Shown in pieces: positions 27,050 through 35,043 of a stretch of DNA of 64,000 nt. The position numbers and the translations under genes are program-made. The stretch lies in contig JAGDZU010000002.1 of the NCBI GenBank assembly GCA_049115575.1, positions 310,001-374,000 of the forward strand, written 5' to 3'. A model generated the notes under the pieces. It searched no databases, was not told the DNA's origin, and saw only the letters and a program-made list of their open reading frames with translations. Source of the stretch: JAHEKB01 sp049115575. GTDB taxonomy: Bacteria > Bacteroidota > Bacteroidia > NS11-12g > UBA9320. How positions within the stretch are numbered: position 1 is the stretch's first letter; every line of letters begins with the position of its first letter.

Positions 27050-27445
27050 CTATTGACACATCTCTATTCCCCATTCTGTATGACCTCGGCCCTCCCAACA
27101 TTTCCAATTTTCAAGAATGGATTCAACTACCCATTTATTACCTGATTTGCGAGCTTGTAATACAATCTGCATTCCTCGAACAGAGTCATCTTCAAGTTTG
27201 TCGTGGATCAACCTAATCTTAAAAACATCCTTTTTTACTTTTTTAACAGCAATGCTAATGTTCCTGTTCTTAGCTGCACTATCTATACCATAGTACAAGG
27301 CAATCAGGTCTTTAGGTTTTTCTATATCTGTTCTATCTGCAATTTGTTCATTAAAGGAAGAAGGGTCAACTTCTTTAAACTCTTTATTGCTGCATGAAAC
27401 TGCGAGAATAGAAGCGAATAGTAATATTGAATAAAAGACTTTCAT
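27050..27445 (-). CDS. Hypothetical lipoprotein
   Basis: 131 residues from the internal ATG that begins a normal signal (MKVFYSILLFASILAVSC). An ATG four codons upstream is possible. The mature part is charged (AVKKVKKDVFKIRLIHDK) and ends CWEGRGHTEWGIEMCQ, where two cysteines may pair. No family recognised. Confidence 0.65.
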   Translation of the reverse strand: MKVFYSILLFASILAVSCSNKEFKEVDPSSFNEQIADRTDIEKPKDLIALYYGIDSAAKNRNISIAVKKVKKDVFKIRLIHDKLEDDSVRGMQIVLQARKSGNKWVVESILENWKCWEGRGHTEWGIEMCQ

Positions 27446-27481
27446 GTTACAACTCAAAAGTAATCTATTATTAGAAATGAC

Positions 27482-27489
27482 TATCTTGC
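27482..27489 (+). promoter_or_regulatory. -7-type promoter element TATCTTGC
   Basis: TATCTTGC ends 7 bases before the ATG at 27497, the same spacing seen for several genes of the window. It is a near match to TAnnTTTG. Confidence 0.35.
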
Positions 27490-27496
27490 ACCATCT

Positions 27497-28048
27497 ATGA
27501 AAAAGCTGTTCGTATTAATTGGTCTTGTAGGCTTAATTGCCATTAGCTCGTGTAAAAAACCACCACTTCCAAGACCAGAAGATACTGAAAATAATAATGG
27601 AACAGGGAACAACCAAGACCAACCCAGCGCATATGTTGGTACGTGGGATTATACCAAAATTGTTATGACTAATGGTACGCTTGGGCTTCAAGGGCAATCA
27701 TTTGGGACATTTGTAGGAACTGGAAAAGACATTGTAGGTTCTGTAGTTGTAACGGAGAATCCCAACCGCTTTACTGCAGAATTGGAATATACTGCGGCAC
27801 TCACCTTAACCATCTTTAATCAAGAGCAAGAGCGTGATATGCCAGTTGAGAAAAGAACCATAACTGGTGATTGGACGGAAAGCAATGGCCAAATCAGTTT
27901 AAATGCAGATGATGGGTCCAATATTACCATAGTATCAAGTACATCAAATAAAGTAGTATTCAAAGGCACCTTTGAAGAAACCATTGCACTTGGTCAGCAA
28001 TTCAGTTTAGACGCTGTATCCGATGTTGAAATCACTATAGAAAAGTAG
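27497..28048 (+). CDS. Lipocalin-like lipoprotein
   Basis: 183 residues with signal MKKLFVLIGLVGLIAISSC. A low-complexity Pro/Asn/Gly linker (about residues 20-44) leads to a beta-barrel-like domain starting YVGTWDYTKIVM and ending VSDVEITIEK. Size and layout suit Bacteroidota lipocalin-like proteins. Ligand unknown. It ends one base from the convergent OmpA-domain gene. Confidence 0.7.
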   Translation: MKKLFVLIGLVGLIAISSCKKPPLPRPEDTENNNGTGNNQDQPSAYVGTWDYTKIVMTNGTLGLQGQSFGTFVGTGKDIVGSVVVTENPNRFTAELEYTAALTLTIFNQEQERDMPVEKRTITGDWTESNGQISLNADDGSNITIVSSTSNKVVFKGTFEETIALGQQFSLDAVSDVEITIEK

Positions 28049-28049
28049 T

Positions 28050-30089
28050 CTATAGCTTGGCCAATCTCTCTTTTATTTCTTCTAGAGTGACTGGTTCATA
28101 GTCGGGTTTAATTCCAACGTTGTCTTTAGGTTTTAATTCATCTATTGAGATGTGAGGTTTGCCATCTATAGTAGTCATGAAAATAGCTTTAATCGTTGTG
28201 TTTTTTGGAACCCTAGCAGTACCCGCATTGGCATTCATCAAGCTTCTAAATCTCTTAACATAAATCATCATGCGTGCGCCTATGGCACTCATCATACTAA
28301 CATTAATCATTCTATTTCTTCTGATTTTCGAAAATCGATCGCAGTTAATCCAACCCAGCTGAGATGTAGAGGCATTGTACGCTTGGTCAAATTCACTTAA
28401 TGCCGTAATTCCAGAAGCGCGATCTACTTCCATTTTTTGTGAAACTGCCTCTGCTATAATACTAGGTACTTCAGTCCCAGTTAACATGGCATCTAGCTTA
28501 ACATTTTGATTGTTCAGTGCAAAAAATTGTTGTTGGTTATAGACGCTAAAGCCCTTCTTTCTCATTCTATGGACTCTGAGTTGTCCTTTATAGACGAAGT
28601 ACTTGTTTATATACTCAGGGTCAAATTGTGCAAGAAATTTGTAATAACTCAAGAAATAGCCGATTTGCTTTAAATCTTGATACATCTCATCTTTAATTGG
28701 AATAGTGGCGTATCTTCTCAATAGAGCAGTCGGATTTCCAGACTTTAATTGCTGCGTTTTTGATAGGGCACTGAATTTAAAAATGGCAAAGTTGAGCCGC
28801 TTTTGGTCATATACACTTTTGAGCTCGTTATATCTTTCTGTTAAAAACTCAATATGGAATTCTAGTCGCTCATTTATAGCAGATATTTCTGTTTTGTAAG
28901 CCAACATGGCTTTATTATGTAGTTCAAGCTTGTTTTTATAAGCCGCCGAATTCCTTTCATAGCGCTCCATTCTCGTGTCGTATCTCTCCATTAGCTTGTT
29001 ATACTCTTCGTCTGCTTTGCGGTTTTTTCTTTCGTCTGAACTCAACCATTTTGCTAAGCCTGTATAAACTTGTTCGGGATCTGGTCTTCTTGGAGCTCTT
29101 GGTTTAGCAGGAGTTGAAGGTCTAACCGGTTTATCAGGATAGCTAATTTCAAGCTCCTTCAAGTAGTTACGTCTGTGGTCTAGATTATAATCTACAAACT
29201 CATAGAAGGCCATGGTATCTATCACCAATGGAGAGCCTTCAGTAAGTATTTCTTTTTGCCCAAAGCTGGTGCCTGTATTATTCCAATTCATGACTCCATC
29301 CGTTCCGCGCTGTCCAGTAAATACAGTCATGCCCTCGAGTATTCGAGGATTTGGGATTTTAATTTTAATCTCTTTTTTCTTATTGAGCCTGAGCCTATTG
29401 TTTCCTTGAAAAGCATCAATTCTGAGCATGCCTCCGGTTTCTAGCATTTCTCCATTACTCTCTGTACTCAATTGATTAGTAAAAGATTCTCCAATACTTG
29501 TAAACTCTTCCAGCTCAATAACAACCTCAGAATTTGACACTGGGTTTCCATTTTCATCTATGAATGAGTTGTCGGGAATTTCAACTTCAATTCCCTCTTC
29601 TCCAATAATAGTAGTAGGCCCAGTTGGGTTAAGTTTAAATTTCTGAACGTCTTGCTTGAGATCTTCTAACACCTCATCAACATCATTATAAGGGTGATAT
29701 GTAATGGTAAGATCGACTCTTCTGTTCTGCTGTTTGCCATCGTCGGTTAAATTACTTGCGATTGGGATGTATTCTCCGTGCCAACTGCTTAATAAATGCT
29801 GTTGACTAAGGCCATTTGATGTTAAATACTGCCCTACGGAACTAGCTCGTCTTTTAGACAATGCAAGATTGTAAGATTCTGAAGCATCATGGTCTGTATG
29901 AGCGGTAAGTTCAATCTTGTCAATATGGAAATACTTGACTTCTTCTAGCAATTGATCAAGAGTTTTCACTGCCTCTTCTTGGAGGTAGTGCTTATCCACT
30001 TCAAAGTGAACGCTTACTGTCTTTGTGATTTGGGAAAAACTGAAATAAGGGGTTATGATTAGTAGACAAAGGCTGAGTAAGGTTTTCAT
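28050..30089 (-). CDS. Large secreted protein with N-terminal OmpA domain and coiled coil
   Basis: 679 residues with signal MKTLLSLCLLIITPYFSFSQ. An OmpA-type peptidoglycan-binding domain occupies about residues 20-135 (ELTAHTDHDASESYNLALSK; QQNRRVDLTI). A beta domain follows (EVEIPDNSFIDENGNPV; LETGGMLRIDAF) of the kind found in Bacteroidota envelope proteins. Residues about 315-420 are Pro-rich then strongly helical (RRPDPEQVY; DEEYNKLMERYDTRMERYER), a probable coiled coil. The C-terminal part has no recognised domain. OmpA domains are usually C-terminal, so the order is unusual. Periplasmic, probably cell-wall bound. Confidence 0.8.
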   Translation of the reverse strand: MKTLLSLCLLIITPYFSFSQITKTVSVHFEVDKHYLQEEAVKTLDQLLEEVKYFHIDKIELTAHTDHDASESYNLALSKRRASSVGQYLTSNGLSQQHLLSSWHGEYIPIASNLTDDGKQQNRRVDLTITYHPYNDVDEVLEDLKQDVQKFKLNPTGPTTIIGEEGIEVEIPDNSFIDENGNPVSNSEVVIELEEFTSIGESFTNQLSTESNGEMLETGGMLRIDAFQGNNRLRLNKKKEIKIKIPNPRILEGMTVFTGQRGTDGVMNWNNTGTSFGQKEILTEGSPLVIDTMAFYEFVDYNLDHRRNYLKELEISYPDKPVRPSTPAKPRAPRRPDPEQVYTGLAKWLSSDERKNRKADEEYNKLMERYDTRMERYERNSAAYKNKLELHNKAMLAYKTEISAINERLEFHIEFLTERYNELKSVYDQKRLNFAIFKFSALSKTQQLKSGNPTALLRRYATIPIKDEMYQDLKQIGYFLSYYKFLAQFDPEYINKYFVYKGQLRVHRMRKKGFSVYNQQQFFALNNQNVKLDAMLTGTEVPSIIAEAVSQKMEVDRASGITALSEFDQAYNASTSQLGWINCDRFSKIRRNRMINVSMMSAIGARMMIYVKRFRSLMNANAGTARVPKNTTIKAIFMTTIDGKPHISIDELKPKDNVGIKPDYEPVTLEEIKERLAKL

Positions 30090-30154
30090 AAAACGTAAGA
30101 TTTAGATGAAGAAATAACGAGAAGAAGGAGTTGATTATTGCATTTAGCTGACAA

Positions 30155-30814
30155 TCACTTTTTAATTATCCTCAAGCCTTCTTTCACACTGAGTGGCTTT
30201 AGCTCATGGCTCGCTACAAAGTTTGAAACCCAGTCTGGATTGTATTTGCTGTATTCTCGCAGGGCCCAACCTATGGCCTTCTTAATAAAAAATTCATCTT
30301 GATGAGAATGCATGGAAATTACTTTCCACAGCCATTCAGTATCTGTATTCAGTCTGTATTTTAATTGATAAAGAATGGCAGTTCTCTGAAGCCAGAGATT
30401 ATCTGTACTTGCCCATTGCTGTACTTTTTTAGTGTTCTCTGGAAATTTTATCAGATATGGTCCAACCACATTTGATGCTATGAAATCGACGGAATCCCAC
30501 CAGCTATTGTGAATAATAAACCATTCAAATTCTGAGATGCTGTCTTTGGTCCATTGTTGTCTGGCTTTCAACAGTAATTCTTGGGCACATATATGAAGTT
30601 CTCTTTGGGGCAAGCTAAAGAGTGCCCTTGCAGTTTTAAACGCATCCTGTGGAATGCCAACCTCCTTGAATACTTCTTTTAAGACCTGCTTTCTTGGCCC
30701 GGCCATTACACCAAAGAATTCAAATTGGTGCCTCATATATGCACTCATTTGATTTGCTCTTTCAGGATTTGAAAGTTCTTGAAGTTTTTGTTGTAGCAGT
30801 GGAATGAATTCCAC
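30155..30814 (-). CDS. AlkD-like DNA alkylation repair protein
   Basis: 219 residues, a HEAT-like repeat DNA glycosylase for alkylated bases (N3/N7-alkylpurines). The motif NSWWDSVDFIA carries the Trp-Asp pair and NLWLQRTAILYQL the Arg of the AlkD active site. FFIKKAIGWALREYSKYNPDWV is the conserved C-terminal repeat, split here for length: KKAIGWALREYSK and NPDWVSNFV. Length is typical. It is separated by two bases from the PorV-like gene upstream on the same strand and is probably translated from the same transcript. Confidence 0.92.
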   Translation of the reverse strand: MEFIPLLQQKLQELSNPERANQMSAYMRHQFEFFGVMAGPRKQVLKEVFKEVGIPQDAFKTARALFSLPQRELHICAQELLLKARQQWTKDSISEFEWFIIHNSWWDSVDFIASNVVGPYLIKFPENTKKVQQWASTDNLWLQRTAILYQLKYRLNTDTEWLWKVISMHSHQDEFFIKKAIGWALREYSKYNPDWVSNFVASHELKPLSVKEGLRIIKK

Positions 30815-30816
30815 TT

Positions 30817-31890
30817 TTAATTGCTTGCGTTAATGGAAGCGCGTATGCTGAAGACGTGTGAATAGAGAGCTGCACTTTGATCGCCAATGTCGCTCAAGGC
30901 ATAGTCAATAGTCAATCTCCCTAGGTTTAACCCAAGTCCAATATTAGGTTGGAACGACCATTCTTGTACTTCATCAATGTTCGACTCTTGTTGGAAATTA
31001 CCTATACCAGCCCGAACAAATATGATATCGTTGTATGATGCTTCCATTCCCAAATGAGGGTCGGCACTAATGAAATTGGATTTGATTAGGGTGTTTCTTT
31101 TACCGTCTGTATTTATATCTAAATCCAATTCCGCTAGGATACTGTAATCTTCTCCAAATTCAAATTTCTTGGCTGCACCCAGAAGTATTTTAGGAAGTGT
31201 TATTTCTAGAGAATTGCTTGGAATGGTGTTTCCAGTTTGAACAAATACGGTCTTTTCAGCATCGGTAAAATTAAAACTCCAGGCATTAAAGGTAGAAGTA
31301 GCATCTCTAACCATAGCTGCGAACATCCATTCATTTGCAGTTGAATATTGAACTCCTGCGTCAACACCAAAACCCCAGGCAGTAGTGAATTCACCAGCGC
31401 TTCTGTGTATGATTTTGGCGCTTCCTCCAAAACTCAGGCCCTCAACACTAGTAGTTTGGGCATAGCTCAATAGAAAACCGTAATCAATGGCACTAAACTC
31501 TCTAACCCTGTCATAGTTTATCTGACCATTCTGTATGAGATCATGAGTGTATGGAATTCCATCTACTCCAAATCTGACCATAGAAAAAGCTATAGCAGCA
31601 TTTTCTTTTACTCTAGCACTCAATCCCAAATAATCATAATTGGCAATACCGGCTAAATAAGCCGAATGCATAAATGAAAATTGAATCTTGTCTTTTTGCT
31701 TGGTTAATCCCGCTGGATTCCAATATGCAGCAGTTACATCATCTGCTGTTGCAACAAAGGCATTAGACATTCCAAATGCTCGTGCCCCAACACCAATGCT
31801 CAAGAATTCATTACTATACTTTGGTGTGCTTTGTGCATCTGCAAACAAGCCGCAAAGGATTAATGGTAAGAGTAGCAGTATGTGTTTCAT
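30817..31890 (-). CDS. PorV/PorQ-family outer-membrane barrel protein
   Basis: 357 residues with signal MKHILLLLPLILCGLFADAQ. The family start is clear: FLSIGVGARAFGMSNAFVAT, DVTAAYWNPAGL, then alternating barrel strands to the end (IGLGLNLGRLTIDYALSD). PorV/LptO shuttles type IX cargo and its paralogues include PorQ and FadL-like porins. Which one this is cannot be settled here. It is preceded by a 218-residue gene 10 bases upstream and followed by the AlkD-like gene. Confidence 0.85.
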   Translation of the reverse strand: MKHILLLLPLILCGLFADAQSTPKYSNEFLSIGVGARAFGMSNAFVATADDVTAAYWNPAGLTKQKDKIQFSFMHSAYLAGIANYDYLGLSARVKENAAIAFSMVRFGVDGIPYTHDLIQNGQINYDRVREFSAIDYGFLLSYAQTTSVEGLSFGGSAKIIHRSAGEFTTAWGFGVDAGVQYSTANEWMFAAMVRDATSTFNAWSFNFTDAEKTVFVQTGNTIPSNSLEITLPKILLGAAKKFEFGEDYSILAELDLDINTDGKRNTLIKSNFISADPHLGMEASYNDIIFVRAGIGNFQQESNIDEVQEWSFQPNIGLGLNLGRLTIDYALSDIGDQSAALYSHVFSIRASINASN

Positions 31891-31900
31891 GTTAATAAGC

Positions 31901-32557
31901 TTATAGCAACTGAATTTCCAGTTGGTCTATTGAACGAGCCAATTGTGGTTCTAGTATTTTGCTAATTTCAATAAGGAGCTCTTTTTGACCTTCCGTAAAC
32001 TCATTAAGTCCAGTTCTTACAGCAACCTGACCTAACATGTCCACCACATTTTCGAGACTTGTGTAGTTTTTTAAGAAGGCAGCTTTCATAAATCTTCTGT
32101 GATTTCCCTTGAATAACTCATCATCCTGCAGGCCACTGTATCTTAAATACTTAAGAATCCAGTCCATTTCTACTATGTTAATCATATTGTAGAAATCCTC
32201 GGCAAGAGTGGGGTTTTGATCTAGAAGAATCTTATCCAATAACATTTCAATAAGAATATGCGAGATGAAATAATCTCTGTCTAAATCCTTATCTCCGCTT
32301 TCGCGTATAGTATCAATAGCATCTTGTGACAATTGAACAAAAACAGCCCAGTTATGGAATTTTCTATCGCTTGCAAAATGTCTATTACAGCCCCTATTAA
32401 TGGAGCCTATCTCTTCCGTAGTAAATTCAATATTACGGTAAGGGTTGATTCTCAACTTAGGAATGTGATGCCTAGCCAAGTCAGGTAAGATAAGTCCGAT
32501 ATTGTAATACTTATTATCTTCTACCTGATCAAAATAGTAATGACTCAAGTAATTCAC
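31901..32557 (-). CDS. Conserved hypothetical protein (ACP-phosphodiesterase-like size and N-terminus)
   Basis: 218 residues from GTG at 32557, giving the start NYLSHYYFDQ. The frame opens earlier (32638), but that part is not protein-like and overlaps the divergent gene. It has an all-helical look with YNIGLILPDLAR and several His/Asp (ASDRKFHNWA; DRDYFISHILIEMLLDK). The N-terminus recalls AcpH-type hydrolases ('NYLAH...LGN...GD'), but the match is too weak to call. First in a probable unit with the PorV-like and AlkD-like genes. Confidence 0.65.
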   Translation of the reverse strand: MNYLSHYYFDQVEDNKYYNIGLILPDLARHHIPKLRINPYRNIEFTTEEIGSINRGCNRHFASDRKFHNWAVFVQLSQDAIDTIRESGDKDLDRDYFISHILIEMLLDKILLDQNPTLAEDFYNMINIVEMDWILKYLRYSGLQDDELFKGNHRRFMKAAFLKNYTSLENVVDMLGQVAVRTGLNEFTEGQKELLIEISKILEPQLARSIDQLEIQLL

Positions 32558-32605
32558 TACTGCAAAGAAACTAAATAGTTTAAAATTTAAGTAACAATAA
32601 AATCC

Positions 32606-32613
32606 TACATTCG
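32606..32613 (+). promoter_or_regulatory. -7-type promoter element TACATTCG
   Basis: TACATTCG lies 36 bases before the ATG at 32650, in the divergent intergenic region. Same TTCG variant as in front of the SUMF1 gene. Confidence 0.35.
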
Positions 32614-32649
32614 TTGTTTGGTATAGTAAACAGAACAAATACCGTTACT

Positions 32650-33189
32650 ATGAACAAACTACTGCTCGTATTCTTTTTATTCAGTCAATTAGCAACTCAA
32701 GCCCAAGAAGGGCTGATACCAACCAATGAGAAATCTGGTCAAGCAGAAATTATTGAAGTAGTCACCGTAAATGCTGGCACTCCTGCTGAACTAAATGAAA
32801 GAGCTGTGGAATGGATAAAATCCTTTTATCCAAATCCACATGGTGTTATTAAGTCAAACGATTCCACTAGCTATGAAATCAAAGGAAAAGCGAGGTTTAG
32901 ACTCACTTGGACAGACAAGAAAGGAAACGTAACTCCTTCAGGATTTGTGGTTTATAGTTTTACTCTACAGTTTAAAGAGGGTAAATTCCGATATGTAATA
33001 GACCGAATTCATTGGAAGCAAGCTTCTTATTTCGATATTTCAAGGTGGGAGAACAAAGAGGAAGGCCAATACGATGAGGAAATGTGGCCTCTATTTATAG
33101 AGCAAACCATGAATTACTTTAACAATATGACGGATAGTCTTGTAGAAGCAGTTTCAACCCCAATAGAAGAAGAGAGTACAGATTGGTAA
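32650..33189 (+). CDS. DUF4468 domain-containing secreted protein
   Basis: 179 residues from the ATG that starts the signal MNKLLLVFFLFSQLATQAQ. The mature domain fits the TBP-fold DUF4468: AVEWIKSFYPNPHGVIKSND, IKGKARFRLTW, FTLQFKEGKFRYVIDRI. Envelope location, function unknown. It abuts the convergent DoxX-like gene with no spacer. Confidence 0.75.
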   Translation: MNKLLLVFFLFSQLATQAQEGLIPTNEKSGQAEIIEVVTVNAGTPAELNERAVEWIKSFYPNPHGVIKSNDSTSYEIKGKARFRLTWTDKKGNVTPSGFVVYSFTLQFKEGKFRYVIDRIHWKQASYFDISRWENKEEGQYDEEMWPLFIEQTMNYFNNMTDSLVEAVSTPIEEESTDW

Positions 33190-33597
33190 TTATTTCTTTT
33201 TGGGGTAGATCATTAGAAAGGCTCCGATAAACACTATATTTTTCAATATGTATTGCCCTAATAATGTAGGCTTAGGAAACTCCGTGAAACTTAATTCTGG
33301 GAGTAGAAAAAATGGGCTAAATGTGAGCAGCATATGAATGATTCCTGCTACTACAGCTATACGAACATACTTGCGACTTACTAGGAGCAACCCAAGTCCA
33401 AACTCCCATACAGCCAATGTGATTATGGCCACTTTGCCAGTAATCATCCCAAATGTGAGTTTGTCTATGGTTGTAATGGCAATCTCTTCAGCCGGACTCG
33501 CCCCAGGAAAGAATTTGAGTACACCGAACATAAGATAACATAAGCCTAAGCCGATAGCCAGAAAGTGAATTATTGATTTTTGGGCCTTATTAATCAT
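33190..33597 (-). CDS. DoxX/DUF417-like membrane protein
   Basis: 135 residues with four predicted membrane helices: HFLAIGLGLCYLMFGVLKFF, TGKVAIITLAVWEFGLGLLL, VAVVAGIIHMLLTF-like and NIVFIGAFLMIY. This is the small four-helix DoxX-superfamily layout. Function unknown, inner membrane. Confidence 0.7.
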   Translation of the reverse strand: MINKAQKSIIHFLAIGLGLCYLMFGVLKFFPGASPAEEIAITTIDKLTFGMITGKVAIITLAVWEFGLGLLLVSRKYVRIAVVAGIIHMLLTFSPFFLLPELSFTEFPKPTLLGQYILKNIVFIGAFLMIYPKKK

Positions 33598-33696
33598 TGA
33601 TTACAAACATAAAGTTATGTTCTGCAACACAAAATGACCTAGAACATTTTCAAGCCATCATTGTTGGCCATATACTAAGGATCATCGGCAAATAAT

Positions 33697-33704
33697 TATT
33701 TTCG
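33697..33704 (+). promoter_or_regulatory. -7-type promoter element TATTTTCG
   Basis: TATTTTCG ends 7 bases before the TTG start of the MATE gene. The string TATTTTCGCAG also occurs at the tRNA-Phe and mfd promoters. A start site about five bases downstream would give a nearly leaderless mRNA. Confidence 0.5.
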
Positions 33705-33711
33705 CAGCAAA

Positions 33712-35043
33712 TTGGCCAAAACATCAGATAAATTAGGCACAGCGCCTATCCCTAAACTACTTCTGCAGCAGTCAGTTCCTGCCATGATAGGATTTCTGGT
33801 CATGTCTATTTACCAATTGGTAGATGTGTTCTTTGTGAGTCAATATGTTGGAAAGATTGCCATAGCCGCTATCAATATTGTACTCCCTATTACTTTCCTA
33901 ATCTCATCTATTGGAATGGCAATAGGAGTTGGGGGTGCTTCCATTATTTCGAGAGCATTGGGTGCAGGAGACCATAATAAAGCCTTTAAAACTTTTAGCA
34001 ACCAACTCAAGCTCACCACAGGCCTTTCTCTAATTTTTGTACTTGTTGGTTACATCTTTACAGGTCCAGTACTGAGGATATTCGGCTCTAACGCGGAGAT
34101 TTTACCTATGGCCAAAGAGTATTTTCATATACTCCTTATCGGTATCCCATTTTTAGCATGGGCCATGATGAGCAATAATGTGATAAGGGCAGAAGGGAAA
34201 CCGAAAATTGCAATGCTAACCTTGGTTATTCCAGCTGTAGCGAATATCATATTAGACCCTATACTTATTTACTATTTGGATATGGGCATAGCAGGTGCAG
34301 CATGGGCTACAACTATCGGCTATGGGTGTAGTGGCCTGTATACTTTGTGGTTTTTTCTGAGAGGTAAAAGTGAGATTAAGGTTATTAAACCCAAAAATTT
34401 TCTTGACATGGACATAGTCAAAGAGATGAGTTCAATTGGTTCTGTTACTCTTGTAAGGCAAGGAAGTTTTAGCTTATTGGCCATAGTGTTGAACAATTCC
34501 CTAGATCACTATGGAGGGTCATTAGCCATTGCCATGTACGGCTTAATAAGAGGTTTCACCATGTTTATAGCTTTCCCAAATATTGGAATCATGCAAGGGC
34601 TAATGCCTATAGTTGGTTTCAATTATGGGGCAGAGAAATACTCGAGATTAAGGCAGGCTCTTAAATTGGGTATTACCTGGACCACAAGCATTTCGGTTTT
34701 ACTTTTTGCCATAATTACATATTTCTCTAATGATGTAATTAGTTTCTTTACAGATGACGCAGATTTGATTGCCTATACTCCTAGAGCCATGATCATAACA
34801 TTTGCCGGTTTGCCAACTATGGGCTTGAGTTTTATAGCCGCAGCTTATTTTCAAGCAATAGGTAAAACTAGACCCGCTCTATTTCTCACCTTGGCAAGGC
34901 AAGGTTTATTTATGATTCCGCTCGCATTGGTTTTACCCCTTTTCATGGATTTAGATGGAATCTGGTTTGCAATGCCTATTGGTGAAATATTGGCAACCAT
35001 AGTTAGCGCCATATTTCTTTATAAAGCGGTTAAAAAATTCTAA
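33712..35043 (+). CDS. MATE family efflux transporter
   Basis: 443 residues from TTG. About twelve membrane helices in two MATE repeats: VPAMIGFLVMSIYQLVDVFF, GVGGASIISRALGAGD, and second-half PTMGLSFIAAAYFQAIGKTR. Exports cationic drugs or metabolites by Na+ or H+ antiport across the inner membrane. Substrate unknown. It has its own -7 element and overlaps the convergent sucA by four bases. Confidence 0.93.
   Translation: MAKTSDKLGTAPIPKLLLQQSVPAMIGFLVMSIYQLVDVFFVSQYVGKIAIAAINIVLPITFLISSIGMAIGVGGASIISRALGAGDHNKAFKTFSNQLKLTTGLSLIFVLVGYIFTGPVLRIFGSNAEILPMAKEYFHILLIGIPFLAWAMMSNNVIRAEGKPKIAMLTLVIPAVANIILDPILIYYLDMGIAGAAWATTIGYGCSGLYTLWFFLRGKSEIKVIKPKNFLDMDIVKEMSSIGSVTLVRQGSFSLLAIVLNNSLDHYGGSLAIAMYGLIRGFTMFIAFPNIGIMQGLMPIVGFNYGAEKYSRLRQALKLGITWTTSISVLLFAIITYFSNDVISFFTDDADLIAYTPRAMIITFAGLPTMGLSFIAAAYFQAIGKTRPALFLTLARQGLFMIPLALVLPLFMDLDGIWFAMPIGEILATIVSAIFLYKAVKKF

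Noticed and set aside
8817..27480. Integrated element with att sites at tRNA-Phe
   Set aside because: No integrase gene and no second copy of the tRNA 3' end was seen, so an integrated element cannot be claimed.
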